A stretch of 64,000 nt of DNA from Mesorhizobium loti (GTDB lineage: Bacteria > Pseudomonadota > Alphaproteobacteria > Rhizobiales > Rhizobiaceae). Under the pieces are notes generated by a model that searched no databases, had not been told where the DNA came from, and saw only the letters and a list, made by a program, of their open reading frames with translations. The DNA lies in contig NZ_LPWA01000100.1 in assembly GCF_001510895.1 (NCBI RefSeq), positions 59,368 through 123,367 of the forward strand. Reading direction: 5' to 3'. Shown here one piece after another: positions 1 through 8,077 of the stretch; the first letter of the stretch is position 1, and each line of letters opens with the position of its first letter. Both the position numbers and the translations under genes were made by a program.

Positions 1-229
1 ACGAGGCTTCGTTCGCATCGCGATAGCCCAGGCAGGACGAGATCGACAGTCCTGAGGCCCACAGACCTCGAAAGCCGGCGGCCTCCGCGACCGACGCCGA
101 CAGGGCGTCGTGGGCTTCCATAAGGAAGGCGATTTCATTCGAACATACCAGACTGCGCAACGCCGATGCGGCGGACGCTTGGTGAGTTCCGTTGTTAGAG
201 TTTGCGGTTATGGCCCCGCCTCCTACCAT
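1..229 (-). CDS. aepX: phosphoenolpyruvate phosphomutase, N-terminal part (runs off window)
   Basis: Translation from the ATG at 229 gives 76 residues containing AFLMEAHDALSA and GLWASGLSIS followed by LGYRDANEAS. This is the N-terminal signature of the PEP phosphomutase / isocitrate-lyase superfamily (normally EFLMEAHNGLSA...GIWASGLSIS...NEAS). The family converts PEP to phosphonopyruvate, the entry step of phosphonate biosynthesis, in the cytoplasm. The gene is cut by the window edge, so the catalytic core is not visible. The start is uncertain because a GGAGG lies just inside the ORF; a 20-codon ORF at 232-294 (MNILGGQAPFDLG...) ends 2 nt before the ATG and could be a leader or a remnant. 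A lux-type box lies about 115 bp upstream. Confidence 0.75.
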   Translation of the reverse strand, partial: MVGGGAITANSNNGTHQASAASALRSLVCSNEIAFLMEAHDALSASVAEAAGFRGLWASGLSISSCLGYRDANEAS

Positions 230-343
230 AGTTAATCATTCGGTCGCGGTGCCGACCCGAGATCAAAGGGCGCCTGGCCGCCCAATATGTTCATAATGCC
301 TCGACAGATCTCCACCGCATCGCATCAAACAAGTCGACAATCC

Positions 344-363
344 ATCTGTAAACTTCTACAGGA
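344..363. promoter_or_regulatory. lux/tra-type box
   Basis: ATCTGTAAACTTCTACAGGA has the lux-box core CTGTA-N6-TACAG. It matches the box in front of traI (28752-28771, read on the minus strand) at 17 of 20 positions. It sits between the leftward PEP phosphomutase gene and qseC, inside an AT-rich stretch (364-430) that could hold a rightward promoter. A TraR-type regulator is the expected ligand; direction of control cannot be decided from sequence. Nothing else is recognised in 230-565. Confidence 0.55.
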
Positions 364-565
364 GTCGACTAACAATATAAGCCTATTTTTGTGAAATTTA
401 CGTTATATCATTATTTAACGATCACGGAACTTCGAAACGATTAATTACACAATCGGCCACAACCCCATTCCTGGCTGCCGAAACCTCAACGATATTGGCT
501 CTTTTGCTGTCACGCCGGAAAACGGCTGGCTGCGGCCGTGCCGACGGGGAATGTGGATTCCTTGA

Positions 566-778
566 TCACCGGGGCGGCTTGATCAATTCGCAAGGATCAA
601 CATTAAGAGCTTTTGCGAGCCGACCCAGGACACTTACGCTCGCGGAGACGCGGCCGCGCTCGATTGAGCCCACATAACGCATGCTGAGCTCCGCGAGAGC
701 TGCCAATTCCTCCTGCGTCAGGTCCTGATGATGGCGCACCCGACGCAGGTTGATCGCCATCACCTCTTTGAGGTCCAT
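566..778 (-). CDS. qseC: small XRE-family HTH repressor, QseC-like
   Basis: The 70-residue protein is almost entirely one Cro/C1-type helix-turn-helix: NLRRVRHHQDLTQEELA, then AELSMRYVGSIERGR as recognition helix region, and a short tail ending ELIKPPR. In the M. loti R7A symbiosis island QseC is a small XRE protein transcribed divergently from the antiactivator gene qseM; it binds two operators between them and sets the on/off state of quorum sensing. Here the gene faces a qseM-like gene across two palindromes (800-830), the same arrangement. The HTH assignment is firm; the name QseC is inferred from context and size. Confidence 0.75.
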   Translation of the reverse strand: MDLKEVMAINLRRVRHHQDLTQEELAALAELSMRYVGSIERGRVSASVSVLGRLAKALNVDPCELIKPPR

Positions 779-799
779 GGCGAGATACGGACCAGAACC

Positions 800-830
800 G
801 GAACTATCGTTCTAGGAACGATCGTTCCTA
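800..830. promoter_or_regulatory. two operator palindromes between qseC and qseM
   Basis: Positions 813-830, TAGGAACGATCGTTCCTA, form a perfect 18-bp palindrome. Immediately beside it, GGAACTATCGTTCT at 800-813 repeats the same half-site GAAC/GTTC with an imperfect centre. A strong and a weaker site side by side, 22 bp upstream of qseC, fits an autoregulated divergent promoter of the OL/OR kind described for QseC. Binding is inferred. Confidence 0.65.
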
Positions 831-906
831 TTCGTTATGGTGAGCCGCTCAAAACACATCTGGGATCGTGGAAGACGCGCCCGGAAGCCGACTCGCACAA
901 AGCCAC

Positions 907-1157
907 ATGGACATCGAAATGCAAGACGAAGTTCCCTGGTCGGATAGCCTCACGGCTTACGACAAAGAGCATCTTACGACCTATATGCGGTTCCTGGACG
1001 CCGCCGCCGACAGTGCAGTTACGAGGAAATGGCGCAGCTGATCCTCGGCATCGATCCCGAACGCGAACCGGAACGGGCCCGCAATGCGGCCCGCAGCCAT
1101 CTCGATCGGGCGAACTGGATGGTGACGACAGGCTACACGGAATTGTTCGCCGGCTGA
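907..1157 (+). pseudogene. qseM: QseM-like antiactivator (DUF2285 type), single-base frameshift
   Basis: From the ATG at 907 the frame reads MDIEMQDEVPWSDSLTAYD, then LTTYMRFLDAAADSA, then leaves frame near 1018 and would stop. In the +1 frame the family sequence continues: YEEMAQLILGID, PEREPERARNAARSHLDRA, NWMVTTGYTELFAG and TGA at 1155. Restoring one G (GCAGTT to GCAGGTT) gives an uninterrupted 83-residue protein, the expected size of small DUF2285 proteins. In R7A, QseM binds TraR and FseA and blocks island transfer. It is divergent from qseC. Either the strain lacks functional QseM or this is a sequence error; the same kind of one-base loss recurs elsewhere in the window. Confidence 0.65.
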
Positions 1158-1487
1158 CTGGCGCTCCGACAAGAAAAATGGACGGCAGCCCCTCACCGGC
1201 GGGCGGCGGCAGTGGCGAGATATGGACCGGGGCGCTTCGCCTCATCCTGGGGGCGGGAGCATTTGCGCCAGCATACGGCGATGCGGGCTGAGGCAAGATC
1301 CGGCGGAGGCTCAGCCAACGCGACCCGGGGCCGCCGAAAAATGTCACCCACGATCTCGAGAACGAAGGAGCTCCAGCCGGATCCCTGGCGAATTGCGCGC
1401 CAAGGCCAGCAACTTGTTCGGGGGAGCTTCGCAGCGCACTTCGCAATCCATCCCGCCGCAATAGCTCGAAATCTGCTGGCAGCTTTT
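1158..1487. other. no recognisable gene
   Basis: Open frames on both strands here are arginine-rich shadows without recognised motifs. No repeat or RNA gene was seen. Confidence 0.4.
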
Positions 1488-2669
1488 TCACCGCCCAAGC
1501 ATGTTCGCAATGCCGTGCCGGACGAAGGGAAGATGTTGGCCCAAGCGAAGCCCTACATGTCTTGCAAATCGGGCTGCCCGGTGCTCGTTTGAGTAGATCC
1601 CGACGAGTATATTGGTAGCGTGATACAGAGGTGCCGCCCTCAGGCGCAGGCGGCTCTCGTACCTGCGCAACATGTCGGGGTCGGCAATGTCGTGACCATT
1701 GCGAATAGCCGTCAATATTCCGTGGGCGAGTTGCTTTTGGCCGCCGAGGCCGATGTTGAAGCCATGGGCGGTCACCGGATGCATGCCGATAGCAGCGTCG
1801 CCGATGAGTGCGGCGCTCGGAGCCCAGAAGTTGTGCGCCCACGTCGTGACCAACGGATAGATATGGCGTTTGCTTGCCAGAGTCATTTTTCCGAGGCGCC
1901 CTCGACACCGGTCCGTCAATTCGATCAGGAACAGATCGTCGTCCAAATCAAGAAGTCTATTGGCCTCGTTTGCGCGCAATGTGAGAAGCAATGACGACAC
2001 GCCTTCCATCAGCGGCAAGACCGCTATGGTCTGATGGTGATCGAACCATTCGATTGCGAGCTGATGGTGGGCGCGCTCGTGCCTGACCCGGCAAATCACC
2101 ATCGAGCTGCCAAGCCGATTGATGTCGGCGGCGATGCCGAGCAGGTCGCGCGTGCGCGACAAACGCGAATCTGCCGCAACGAAAAGTCGAGCGGTCAACC
2201 GCCTGCCGTCGGAAAGCTTTACGACCGCTCCTTTGCGGCTGTTGGTTGCATCAACGACCGAGTGGCCGCATAGCAGCTGGACACGGTGGTGCGAGCGGAT
2301 GATCTTGAATAGAGCATCGCGGATCCGACAATTTGGGACCAGAAATCCGAGTGGTTCTGCGGATCCCCTTGGAGGATCGAAACACAGAGCGAAACGGCTC
2401 GATCCGTTGAGCACGCGCGCGCCATGCACTGGTGACTTGTAACCAGCGGAGATGGCGTCCCAGACGCCGAGCTCGCGAAGGATGCTGATCGATGCGTGGG
2501 TCAGCGCGATCTCGCGGCCATCGAAAGGGGGATTCGCCAGGCTTTCCAGGGCCTGCTGATCAACCAGCGCCACTTTGAGATCGCTCTTTGCAAGCGATGC
2601 GGCAAAGGAAAGTCCGACCGACCCGGCTCCGGCGACGATGATGTCGAAACTGTCGTCGGAGCTGGCCAT
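1488..2669 (-). CDS. FAD-dependent monooxygenase, UbiH/UbiF family
   Basis: The 393-residue protein starts with DIIVAGAGSVGLSFAASLA, a Rossmann GxGxxG FAD-binding motif at residues about 8-25, and carries the second FAD motif near the C-terminus, SAALIGDAAIGMHPVTAHGFNIG (GD...P). This pattern and length are typical of the UbiH/UbiF/VisC hydroxylases that add hydroxyl groups to the ubiquinone ring. The ATG at 2669 was preferred because homologues begin just before the Rossmann strand; the frame is open upstream. Its position beside the fix cluster, with an FNR-type box at 2997-3010, suggests a role in quinone supply for microaerobic respiration, which is inference. Confidence 0.75.
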   Translation of the reverse strand: MASSDDSFDIIVAGAGSVGLSFAASLAKSDLKVALVDQQALESLANPPFDGREIALTHASISILRELGVWDAISAGYKSPVHGARVLNGSSRFALCFDPPRGSAEPLGFLVPNCRIRDALFKIIRSHHRVQLLCGHSVVDATNSRKGAVVKLSDGRRLTARLFVAADSRLSRTRDLLGIAADINRLGSSMVICRVRHERAHHQLAIEWFDHHQTIAVLPLMEGVSSLLLTLRANEANRLLDLDDDLFLIELTDRCRGRLGKMTLASKRHIYPLVTTWAHNFWAPSAALIGDAAIGMHPVTAHGFNIGLGGQKQLAHGILTAIRNGHDIADPDMLRRYESRLRLRAAPLYHATNILVGIYSNEHRAARFARHVGLRLGQHLPFVRHGIANMLGR

Positions 2670-2944
2670 CAGCGCGCTGCCACCGCGTCGGCTATCTGCG
2701 TGAGGTGCTGGTCGGGTTGAGTCGCAATCCGCGGACCGATTGGCCTGGCTGCCGGTGTGCGCCGCATTGCCCCAAGCCACAGGGCACAAGAACGCGAAGA
2801 AATCTGCAACGAAGGATGTAGCCAGGAACGCAGCCGACAGGACCAGGGCTCGTGAGTGCCGGGCCAGGCAGATAGCCGGCCAGCAAGGGGGATTCTCCCC
2901 CCGGCGGTTCGCTCGAGGTGACGACCAATCCGTCCGTTAGACAT
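2670..2944 (-). pseudogene. possible short gene behind an FNR box, reading frame disturbed
   Basis: A GGGAG ribosome-binding site precedes an ATG at 2944 (MSNGRIGRHLERTAGG). After about 16 codons sensible sequence seems to move between frames: ESPLLAGYLPGPALTS in one, then LVLSAAFLATSFVADFFAF-type hydrophobic sequence in the frame that runs into the hydroxylase ORF. This could be a small exported or membrane protein with one or two base errors, or a decayed gene. No family is recognised. The FNR-type box 53 bp upstream of the ATG and the good ribosome-binding site are the reasons for listing it. Confidence 0.3.
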
Positions 2945-2996
2945 GCGTTCTCCCTTGAAGGATTGGTGACGTAACCACGCCGGCCAGAAGATAACC

Positions 2997-3010
2997 TTGA
3001 TCTGGATCAG
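2997..3010. promoter_or_regulatory. FNR/FixK-type anaerobox
   Basis: TTGATCTGGATCAG differs from the consensus TTGAT-N4-ATCAA at one base. It faces leftward into the short ORF at 2944 and the hydroxylase gene at 2669. FnrN, encoded at 12969-13720, is the likely regulator. Confidence 0.6.
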
Positions 3011-3396
3011 CCGGACGCGGCAAAGCCGACAGCGGCGGGTTTTATGATCGACTGGCAACCGCCCAAGAAATGTCGGCCATGTGGTCGTCATCCTGGAATG
3101 ACGGCTCCCCTCCAGGCTACGAGCGGCAAAATTAATCTTGGCTGACCCGTTCTTCGCGCCGGTCGCATCGGCTCGGCAGTATGTCTACGCAAAAAATCGG
3201 ACGCGCCTGTCTGCCATGCGAGATCGTTTGTCACGTCAGCCGCCTGCTCGGGGGAACGGGCGACAAAGTCCTTCGAGCGGTAGGGCTAATTGAACGTCGC
3301 TTGGCGAGCTCGCTGCGGAGCCTTGGTAATCTGGCCCCGACCAAGTCGACCCGGCTGACCACCGCCATCCGTACAATTGCCGGCACAGTGATCAGG
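3011..3396. other. no recognisable gene
   Basis: Downstream of fixS on the minus strand. A 101-codon plus-strand frame (3181-3486) overlaps fixS and has no recognised motif. It is treated as a shadow. Confidence 0.4.
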
Positions 3397-3552
3397 TCAG
3401 CGTTCCGGCTTGTCGTCCCAGTCGATGAGGATGCGCTCAGCGGCCCCGTGGAGATCGTCGTATTGACCACTCCTCAACGCCCATAGAAAGCCGGATAGCC
3501 CAAGCGCGCCAAGGAACAGCGCTGCTGGTAATAGGTAGACGAGCGTCGTCAT
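3397..3552 (-). CDS. fixS: cbb3 oxidase maturation protein FixS
   Basis: The product has 51 residues: a single membrane helix (LVYLLPAALFLGALGLSGFLWAL) followed by RSGQYDDLHGAAERIL, the conserved FixS/CcoS signature (SGQ[FY]DD...). FixS is a small inner-membrane protein needed for insertion of haem and copper into the cbb3-type oxidase. The start ATG at 3552 overlaps the fixI stop (ATGA), so the two are translationally coupled as the last genes of fixGHIS. A longer frame open upstream lies inside fixI and was rejected as N-terminal extension. Confidence 0.93.
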   Translation of the reverse strand: MTTLVYLLPAALFLGALGLSGFLWALRSGQYDDLHGAAERILIDWDDKPER

Positions 3553-5828
3553 GAGGGCTGCACCCATGCGCGAATGCCCGCGCGCGTTGCCGAAGGACAC
3601 GTCGTCATCGCGGTAGGTGCAAAGCCTTGCAGGCGCAGCGCGTTTCCAATGACAAGCAGCGACGAGGCGGACATGGCGATGGCGGCGATCAGCGGAGTGA
3701 CGTGTCCAAGAATAGCGATCGGCACGGCAATCGCATTGTAGACGATCGCGATGGCGATGTTCTGGCGGACCAATCGTCCCGCCCTCCGCGAGACGTCCAA
3801 GGCAAGGGGTACCGCCCATAGGCTCTCGCGAAGGAATACGAAATCCGCAGAGTTGCGGCCAATGTCGGCGGCGGTGGCCGGAGCGATCGAGACATGTGCC
3901 GCGCCCAGCGCTGGCGTGTCGTTCAGGCCATCGCCGACCATCAAGACCTGGTGACCATCATTGGTCAGCTGCCTGATCCGCTGGACCTTTCCCGAGGGCA
4001 CGAGAGCGGGGGTAAAACGGTCGAGCTTTAGCGCGTCGGCGACTACGGCGCATGCGGCGTCCGTATCGCCGGACAACATTTCCACCGTAAGCCCGGCATG
4101 TTTCAACTGCGCAACGGCCGTGTCCGCATCCGCCCGCAAGGCGTCCTCGAATTCAAAGGATGCGACGAGCCTTCGGTTTAGGGTCAGCACCGTCACACCG
4201 GTTTTTCCTTCGGCACCGATCCGACCCTTGCTGCCGGCCCATCCGTGCCTACCCAAGCGCCAGGTGCCGCCCGCGGCTGTCGCTTCGATGCCAAAACCCG
4301 GATGCTCTCTCACTTCATTGAACGTCGGCTGCCCGGCCGAGCTCGCGAGGCGGGCGAGCGTCTGCGAAAGCGGATGGCGGGAATGCGCGCCCATCGCGGC
4401 GGCGATGGCCAGCATGGCCGGATCGATAGACGGCCCGTTGACGAGCCGGGGTTTTCCCAGCGTCAGAGTGCCCGTCTTGTCGAAGACCGCCGTGTCGATC
4501 GCTGCCAGGCGCTCCAGGGCCGACCCGTCCTTGACCATGATGCCGTTGTCGAACAGTCGTCGCGCGGCGACGACCTGGACGATGGGCACGGCAAGGCCGA
4601 GTGCGCAGGGGCAGGTTATGATCAGGACGGCGATGGCGATCGTCATCGCCCTGTGCCAGTCTCCACTGGCGGCCATCCAGACAAGAAACGTCGCCAACGC
4701 CGTCAGGTGTACCACCGGCGCATAAAGCGCGGCAACGCGGTCTGCGATCCGCCGATAGTGGGCGCGGCCGCCCTCGGCGGCCTCCAGCAGACGGACCGTT
4801 TCTGCCAGGAAGGAATCCTTGGCGGCTGCGGTCGCCTCGATGGTCAGCGGACCGGTCAGGTTGAGCATGCCGGCCTGGACCAGTTCTCCCGCGTGGGCGT
4901 CTAACGGCGTGCTCTCGCCCGAGACCAGTGAACAATCGATGTCCGACGCGCCTTGAACGATCCTGCCATCGACGGGTACCCGTTCGCCAGCGGCGATCAA
5001 CACACGCATGCCCGGTTCGATCTCGCCGACCGGCAGATAGTCGCGTGCGCCGTTGTCGCGCAAGACCATGGCACCGCGGGCAGCCAGCCGGGACAGGCCC
5101 TTGACGGCGGTTCGGGCTCGCTCGCGCAGCACGTGGTCCAGCGTCCGGCCGATCAGCAGAAAGAACAGCAGCGATACCGACGCGTCGAAATAGGCGTGCT
5201 CGCCATGAATGACTGTCTCGTAGAGGCTCATCGCATAGCCGAGCGAAACTCCGACAGCGATCGGGACGTCCATGTTCATGCGGCCGTGTCGCAGCGCATT
5301 CCAGGCCGACCGGAAGAAGATGCCGCCGCCGAATGCTAGCGCGGGAATGGTGATCAGCGCCGAGACCCAGTGGAACAGATCGCGGGTTGGCCCTTCAGCG
5401 CCCGACCAGACAGAGACCGAAAGCAGCATGATATTGCCCGCCGCGAAGCCTGCGACCGCGACTGCCCGGACCAACTCCGAAAGCGTCCCGTCCTTCTCGT
5501 CGCCGTCGGTTTCGAAGAGGTGCGCCGGATGACCCAGTCCTTCGAGCGTGGCTATGATCGGCGGCACCTCACCTTCGCGCCATTGCACCGACACCCGTTT
5601 CGTCGATAGGTTGACGCGCGCGCCCTCGACGCGGTCGAGTTTTGCGAGTGCTGCCTCGATCGCCTGGATGCAGGCTCCGCAGTGGACGGTCGGGACCGAA
5701 AAGTCCGACTGAATGATGCCGTCGCCAAGACGGCGGCTTGCCAGCCTGATTTCCTGGTTTGAGGGCAGGACTGGCGTCACCCCGCCTGGATCCGGTACCA
5801 TCTCGGCGCCAGGTGCACAGCAACTCAT
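3549..5828 (-). CDS. fixI: copper-translocating P-type ATPase FixI (CcoI)
   Basis: The 759-residue P1B-ATPase has an N-terminal metal-binding domain with CGAC at residues 50-53, a membrane copper site TCPCALG (CPC at 406-408), the phosphorylation motif DKTGT beginning at D450, HP at 485-486 and the hinge motif VGDGLNDTPAL. This is the CopA2/FixI type that delivers copper across the inner membrane for cbb3 oxidase assembly rather than detoxification. It overlaps fixH by 4 nt upstream and fixS by 4 nt downstream. The frame is intact. Confidence 0.95.
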   Translation of the reverse strand: MSCCAPGAEMVPDPGGVTPVLPSNQEIRLASRRLGDGIIQSDFSVPTVHCGACIQAIEAALAKLDRVEGARVNLSTKRVSVQWREGEVPPIIATLEGLGHPAHLFETDGDEKDGTLSELVRAVAVAGFAAGNIMLLSVSVWSGAEGPTRDLFHWVSALITIPALAFGGGIFFRSAWNALRHGRMNMDVPIAVGVSLGYAMSLYETVIHGEHAYFDASVSLLFFLLIGRTLDHVLRERARTAVKGLSRLAARGAMVLRDNGARDYLPVGEIEPGMRVLIAAGERVPVDGRIVQGASDIDCSLVSGESTPLDAHAGELVQAGMLNLTGPLTIEATAAAKDSFLAETVRLLEAAEGGRAHYRRIADRVAALYAPVVHLTALATFLVWMAASGDWHRAMTIAIAVLIITCPCALGLAVPIVQVVAARRLFDNGIMVKDGSALERLAAIDTAVFDKTGTLTLGKPRLVNGPSIDPAMLAIAAAMGAHSRHPLSQTLARLASSAGQPTFNEVREHPGFGIEATAAGGTWRLGRHGWAGSKGRIGAEGKTGVTVLTLNRRLVASFEFEDALRADADTAVAQLKHAGLTVEMLSGDTDAACAVVADALKLDRFTPALVPSGKVQRIRQLTNDGHQVLMVGDGLNDTPALGAAHVSIAPATAADIGRNSADFVFLRESLWAVPLALDVSRRAGRLVRQNIAIAIVYNAIAVPIAILGHVTPLIAAIAMSASSLLVIGNALRLQGFAPTAMTTCPSATRAGIRAWVQPS

Positions 5829-6322
5829 TGCAACGCCTCATTGGAAACGATGACTCGGCGGACTTCCCGATAGGGCTTCGCAAGACCTGCGTCCGCGTGC
5901 ACCTCAACGATCCACATGCCATTGCGGGGCGTATGCCGGGCCGCGTATTCCTGACCGGAGGCTTGGGCTAGAGTGATGGAGTAGTCCTCTTCTTCGTAGG
6001 CGGGATGACGAAAGAGCACTTTGACGCCATGCAATGCGACAGGCTTGCCAGCCGCATCCGCGAGGCTGTAGCGAACCTCGCCACCGACAATGGTCAACTG
6101 GCTCTTCCAGCCAAGTGCCGCCTGAGCGCGGCCTTCAACCGCGTTCTTGTTGAATTGCTGGCTCGCCACATAGGCGTTTTCGACGACGAGCCCGGTCCAG
6201 CTTGTACTGGCAAGCGTCGCCATCAATGCATTAACGCTGACAACCACGCTGAAAAAGGCCGAGATGATGAGAAGCATGTGCCGGCCGGTGAATTCGCGAG
6301 GTTGCTCTGTTTTGGTGCTCAC
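5825..6322 (-). CDS. fixH: cbb3 oxidase assembly protein FixH
   Basis: The 165-residue protein has one N-terminal membrane helix (HMLLIISAFFSVVVSVNALM) followed by a periplasmic domain including FNKNAVEGRAQAALGWK and LHGVKVLFRHPA, which are characteristic of FixH. It supports copper delivery and cbb3 oxidase assembly together with FixG and FixI. Start and stop overlap the neighbours by 4 nt on both sides (ATGA), which shows a tightly coupled fixGHIS unit. Confidence 0.93.
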   Translation of the reverse strand: MSTKTEQPREFTGRHMLLIISAFFSVVVSVNALMATLASTSWTGLVVENAYVASQQFNKNAVEGRAQAALGWKSQLTIVGGEVRYSLADAAGKPVALHGVKVLFRHPAYEEEDYSITLAQASGQEYAARHTPRNGMWIVEVHADAGLAKPYREVRRVIVSNEALQ

Positions 6323-7878
6323 CTGGTCGTCTCCGGCGCGTTGAAGGTGGCGATGTATCGGTCCGAGTCCAAACCGGCCTGGTCGTTTGCCATGAACGTG
6401 AAGGTCTGTGTCTGGCCCCGGAGCTGATTGGCGGGCTGGCGCACGAAGATTTTCAACGTTTTGAGGCGGTCGGGTTCGACCGGGATGGCGAAGGAACGGC
6501 CTGCGGGCAGGTCAGAGCCAACGAGGCTCATTTGCGCGCCTTCCAGTCCCTGCATCGTGACGACTATGGTTCGCGGCTCAGGGGTCATGTTTAGCAGCTT
6601 CACAGTGTAGCCGTTGCGGATGGATCCATCCGACAGCGTCACGAATTGCGGGTTGCGGTCGTGAAGCACGTTCACCTCGAGCCGGTTGCGGGTCATCAGT
6701 GAAAAGAGCAGTCCGATGCCGACCAGTGACCACAAGCCCATGTAGACAAAGGTGCGCGGACGACAGATCTTGCGAACGTGGAAATGCGTCAGTTTGTCGG
6801 AGAAAGCGCCACCGGCGGTCCGAACGAGAGTGGGATCGATCGGGCGGGTGCCGCCTGCCGTCGCTACGGCCATGTTGGTGTTGTAGTCGGATAGCGTCGC
6901 GTAGGAGATCAGCCCGCGTTCGCGGCCGAGCTTGTCCATGATGTTGTCGCAGGCGTCTATGCACAGCGCACAGGTGATGCATTCGAGCTGCTGGCCATCG
7001 CGAATGTCGATGCCCATCGGGCAGACCGCCACACAGGCGTTGCAGTCGACGCAGTCGCCGACGGGCTGACCGGCAGCCTGAACCTTCTTGGCATGGCGCG
7101 AACGGGGCTCGCCGCGCCAGTCGTTGTAGGTCACAGTCAACGAATTTTCGTCGAGCATGGCGGCCTGGATGCGCGGCCACGGGCACATGTAGGTGCAGAC
7201 CTGCTCGCGCATCAGTCCGCCGAACACATAGGTGGTACCGGTCAGAACGCCGATGGTGACGTAAGCCACGGGCGCGGCGGTTCCGGTGGCGACCTCGGCC
7301 AGCAACTTCGGCGCGTCGGCGAAGTAAAAAATCCAGGCGCCGCCGGTGGCCACCGCTATGACCAGCCAGATCGCGTGCTTCGATGCGCGCAGGAACAGCT
7401 TGCGGGTTGTCCAGGGAGCGGCGTCCAGCTTCATGCGGGCATTGCGGTCGCCTTCGATCGCGCGCTCGACGACGAGGAACAGGTCGACCCAGACCGTCTG
7501 CGGGCATGTATAGCCGCACCAGGCTCGCCCGACGGTCGACGTGATCAGGAAAAGACCGACGCCCGCCATCACGAGAAGGCCGGCGACATAGTAGAACTCC
7601 TGCGGCCAGATCTCGATGAAGAAGAAGTAGAAGCGACGGTTCGCCAGATCGAGCAGGACGGCCTGGTCGGGAGCGAAGGCGCTACGATCCCAGCGCAGCC
7701 AGGGCGTGAGATAATAGATGCCGAGGGTGATCGCCATCACCAGCCATTTGAACTGGCGGAAATGGCCCGAGGCACGCTTCGGAAAGATCTTCTTGCGCGC
7801 GGCATAGAGCGGCTGGCGTGTCGTGGCGGAGTTGACCGCTTCGGCTGCGAGCCATTTTATCTGCTTGTTATCAAGCAC
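6319..7878 (-). CDS. fixG: cbb3 oxidase accessory ferredoxin-type membrane protein FixG (CcoG)
   Basis: The product has 519 residues. Several membrane helices (about 45-60, 95-115, 170-190, 205-222) surround CGYTCPQTVWVDLF, and two 4Fe-4S motifs follow: C276-C279-C282-C286 and C300-C303-C306-C310. The C-terminal part is a periplasmic Ig-like domain. This is the CcoG/FixG/RdxA layout; the family reduces copper for cbb3 assembly. It is separated from fixP by 191 bp with two hairpins, so fixGHIS may have its own promoter, although no clear anaerobox was found in the gap. Confidence 0.94.
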   Translation of the reverse strand: MLDNKQIKWLAAEAVNSATTRQPLYAARKKIFPKRASGHFRQFKWLVMAITLGIYYLTPWLRWDRSAFAPDQAVLLDLANRRFYFFFIEIWPQEFYYVAGLLVMAGVGLFLITSTVGRAWCGYTCPQTVWVDLFLVVERAIEGDRNARMKLDAAPWTTRKLFLRASKHAIWLVIAVATGGAWIFYFADAPKLLAEVATGTAAPVAYVTIGVLTGTTYVFGGLMREQVCTYMCPWPRIQAAMLDENSLTVTYNDWRGEPRSRHAKKVQAAGQPVGDCVDCNACVAVCPMGIDIRDGQQLECITCALCIDACDNIMDKLGRERGLISYATLSDYNTNMAVATAGGTRPIDPTLVRTAGGAFSDKLTHFHVRKICRPRTFVYMGLWSLVGIGLLFSLMTRNRLEVNVLHDRNPQFVTLSDGSIRNGYTVKLLNMTPEPRTIVVTMQGLEGAQMSLVGSDLPAGRSFAIPVEPDRLKTLKIFVRQPANQLRGQTQTFTFMANDQAGLDSDRYIATFNAPETTR

Positions 7879-8007
7879 GAGAAGCTCCGGTGACCAGCGA
7901 CGATGTTCGCGGCCGACACTCGACCACGGTATGGTCGGGCGCCCCTTGCCGCATGGGGGGCAGCGTCGCGTTGAGGAAGTTCAATCGCGGACTGCCGCTA
8001 CGCGGTC

Positions 8008-8031
8008 GAGGCCCGGCTCGCGCCGGGCCTC
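8008..8031. terminator. GC-rich hairpin between fixP and fixG
   Basis: GAGGCCCGGC-tcgc-GCCGGGCCTC is a perfect 10-bp stem with a 4-nt loop. No T-run follows on the minus strand, so it is more likely a partial terminator or an mRNA-stabilising 3' end for fixNOQP than a full rho-independent terminator. Confidence 0.5.
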
Positions 8032-8053
8032 GTCGCTTGGCGGGGGGAGGGCC

Positions 8054-8077
8054 GAGAATAGGCCGCCGCCTATTCTC
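8054..8077. repeat. inverted repeat over the fixP stop codon
   Basis: GAGAATAGG-ccgccg-CCTATTCTC forms a perfect 9-bp stem across the TAG stop of fixP (8070-8072). Together with the hairpin 23 bp further on it could protect the fixNOQP transcript or attenuate read-through to fixG. Confidence 0.5.

Noticed and set aside
835..1908. 357-codon minus-strand frame over qseM and the hydroxylase 3' end
   Set aside because: Arginine/proline-rich translation without motifs; overlaps two better supported genes in other frames.
7093..7893. 266-codon plus-strand frame over fixG
   Set aside because: Antisense to fixG, which has clear iron-sulfur motifs.
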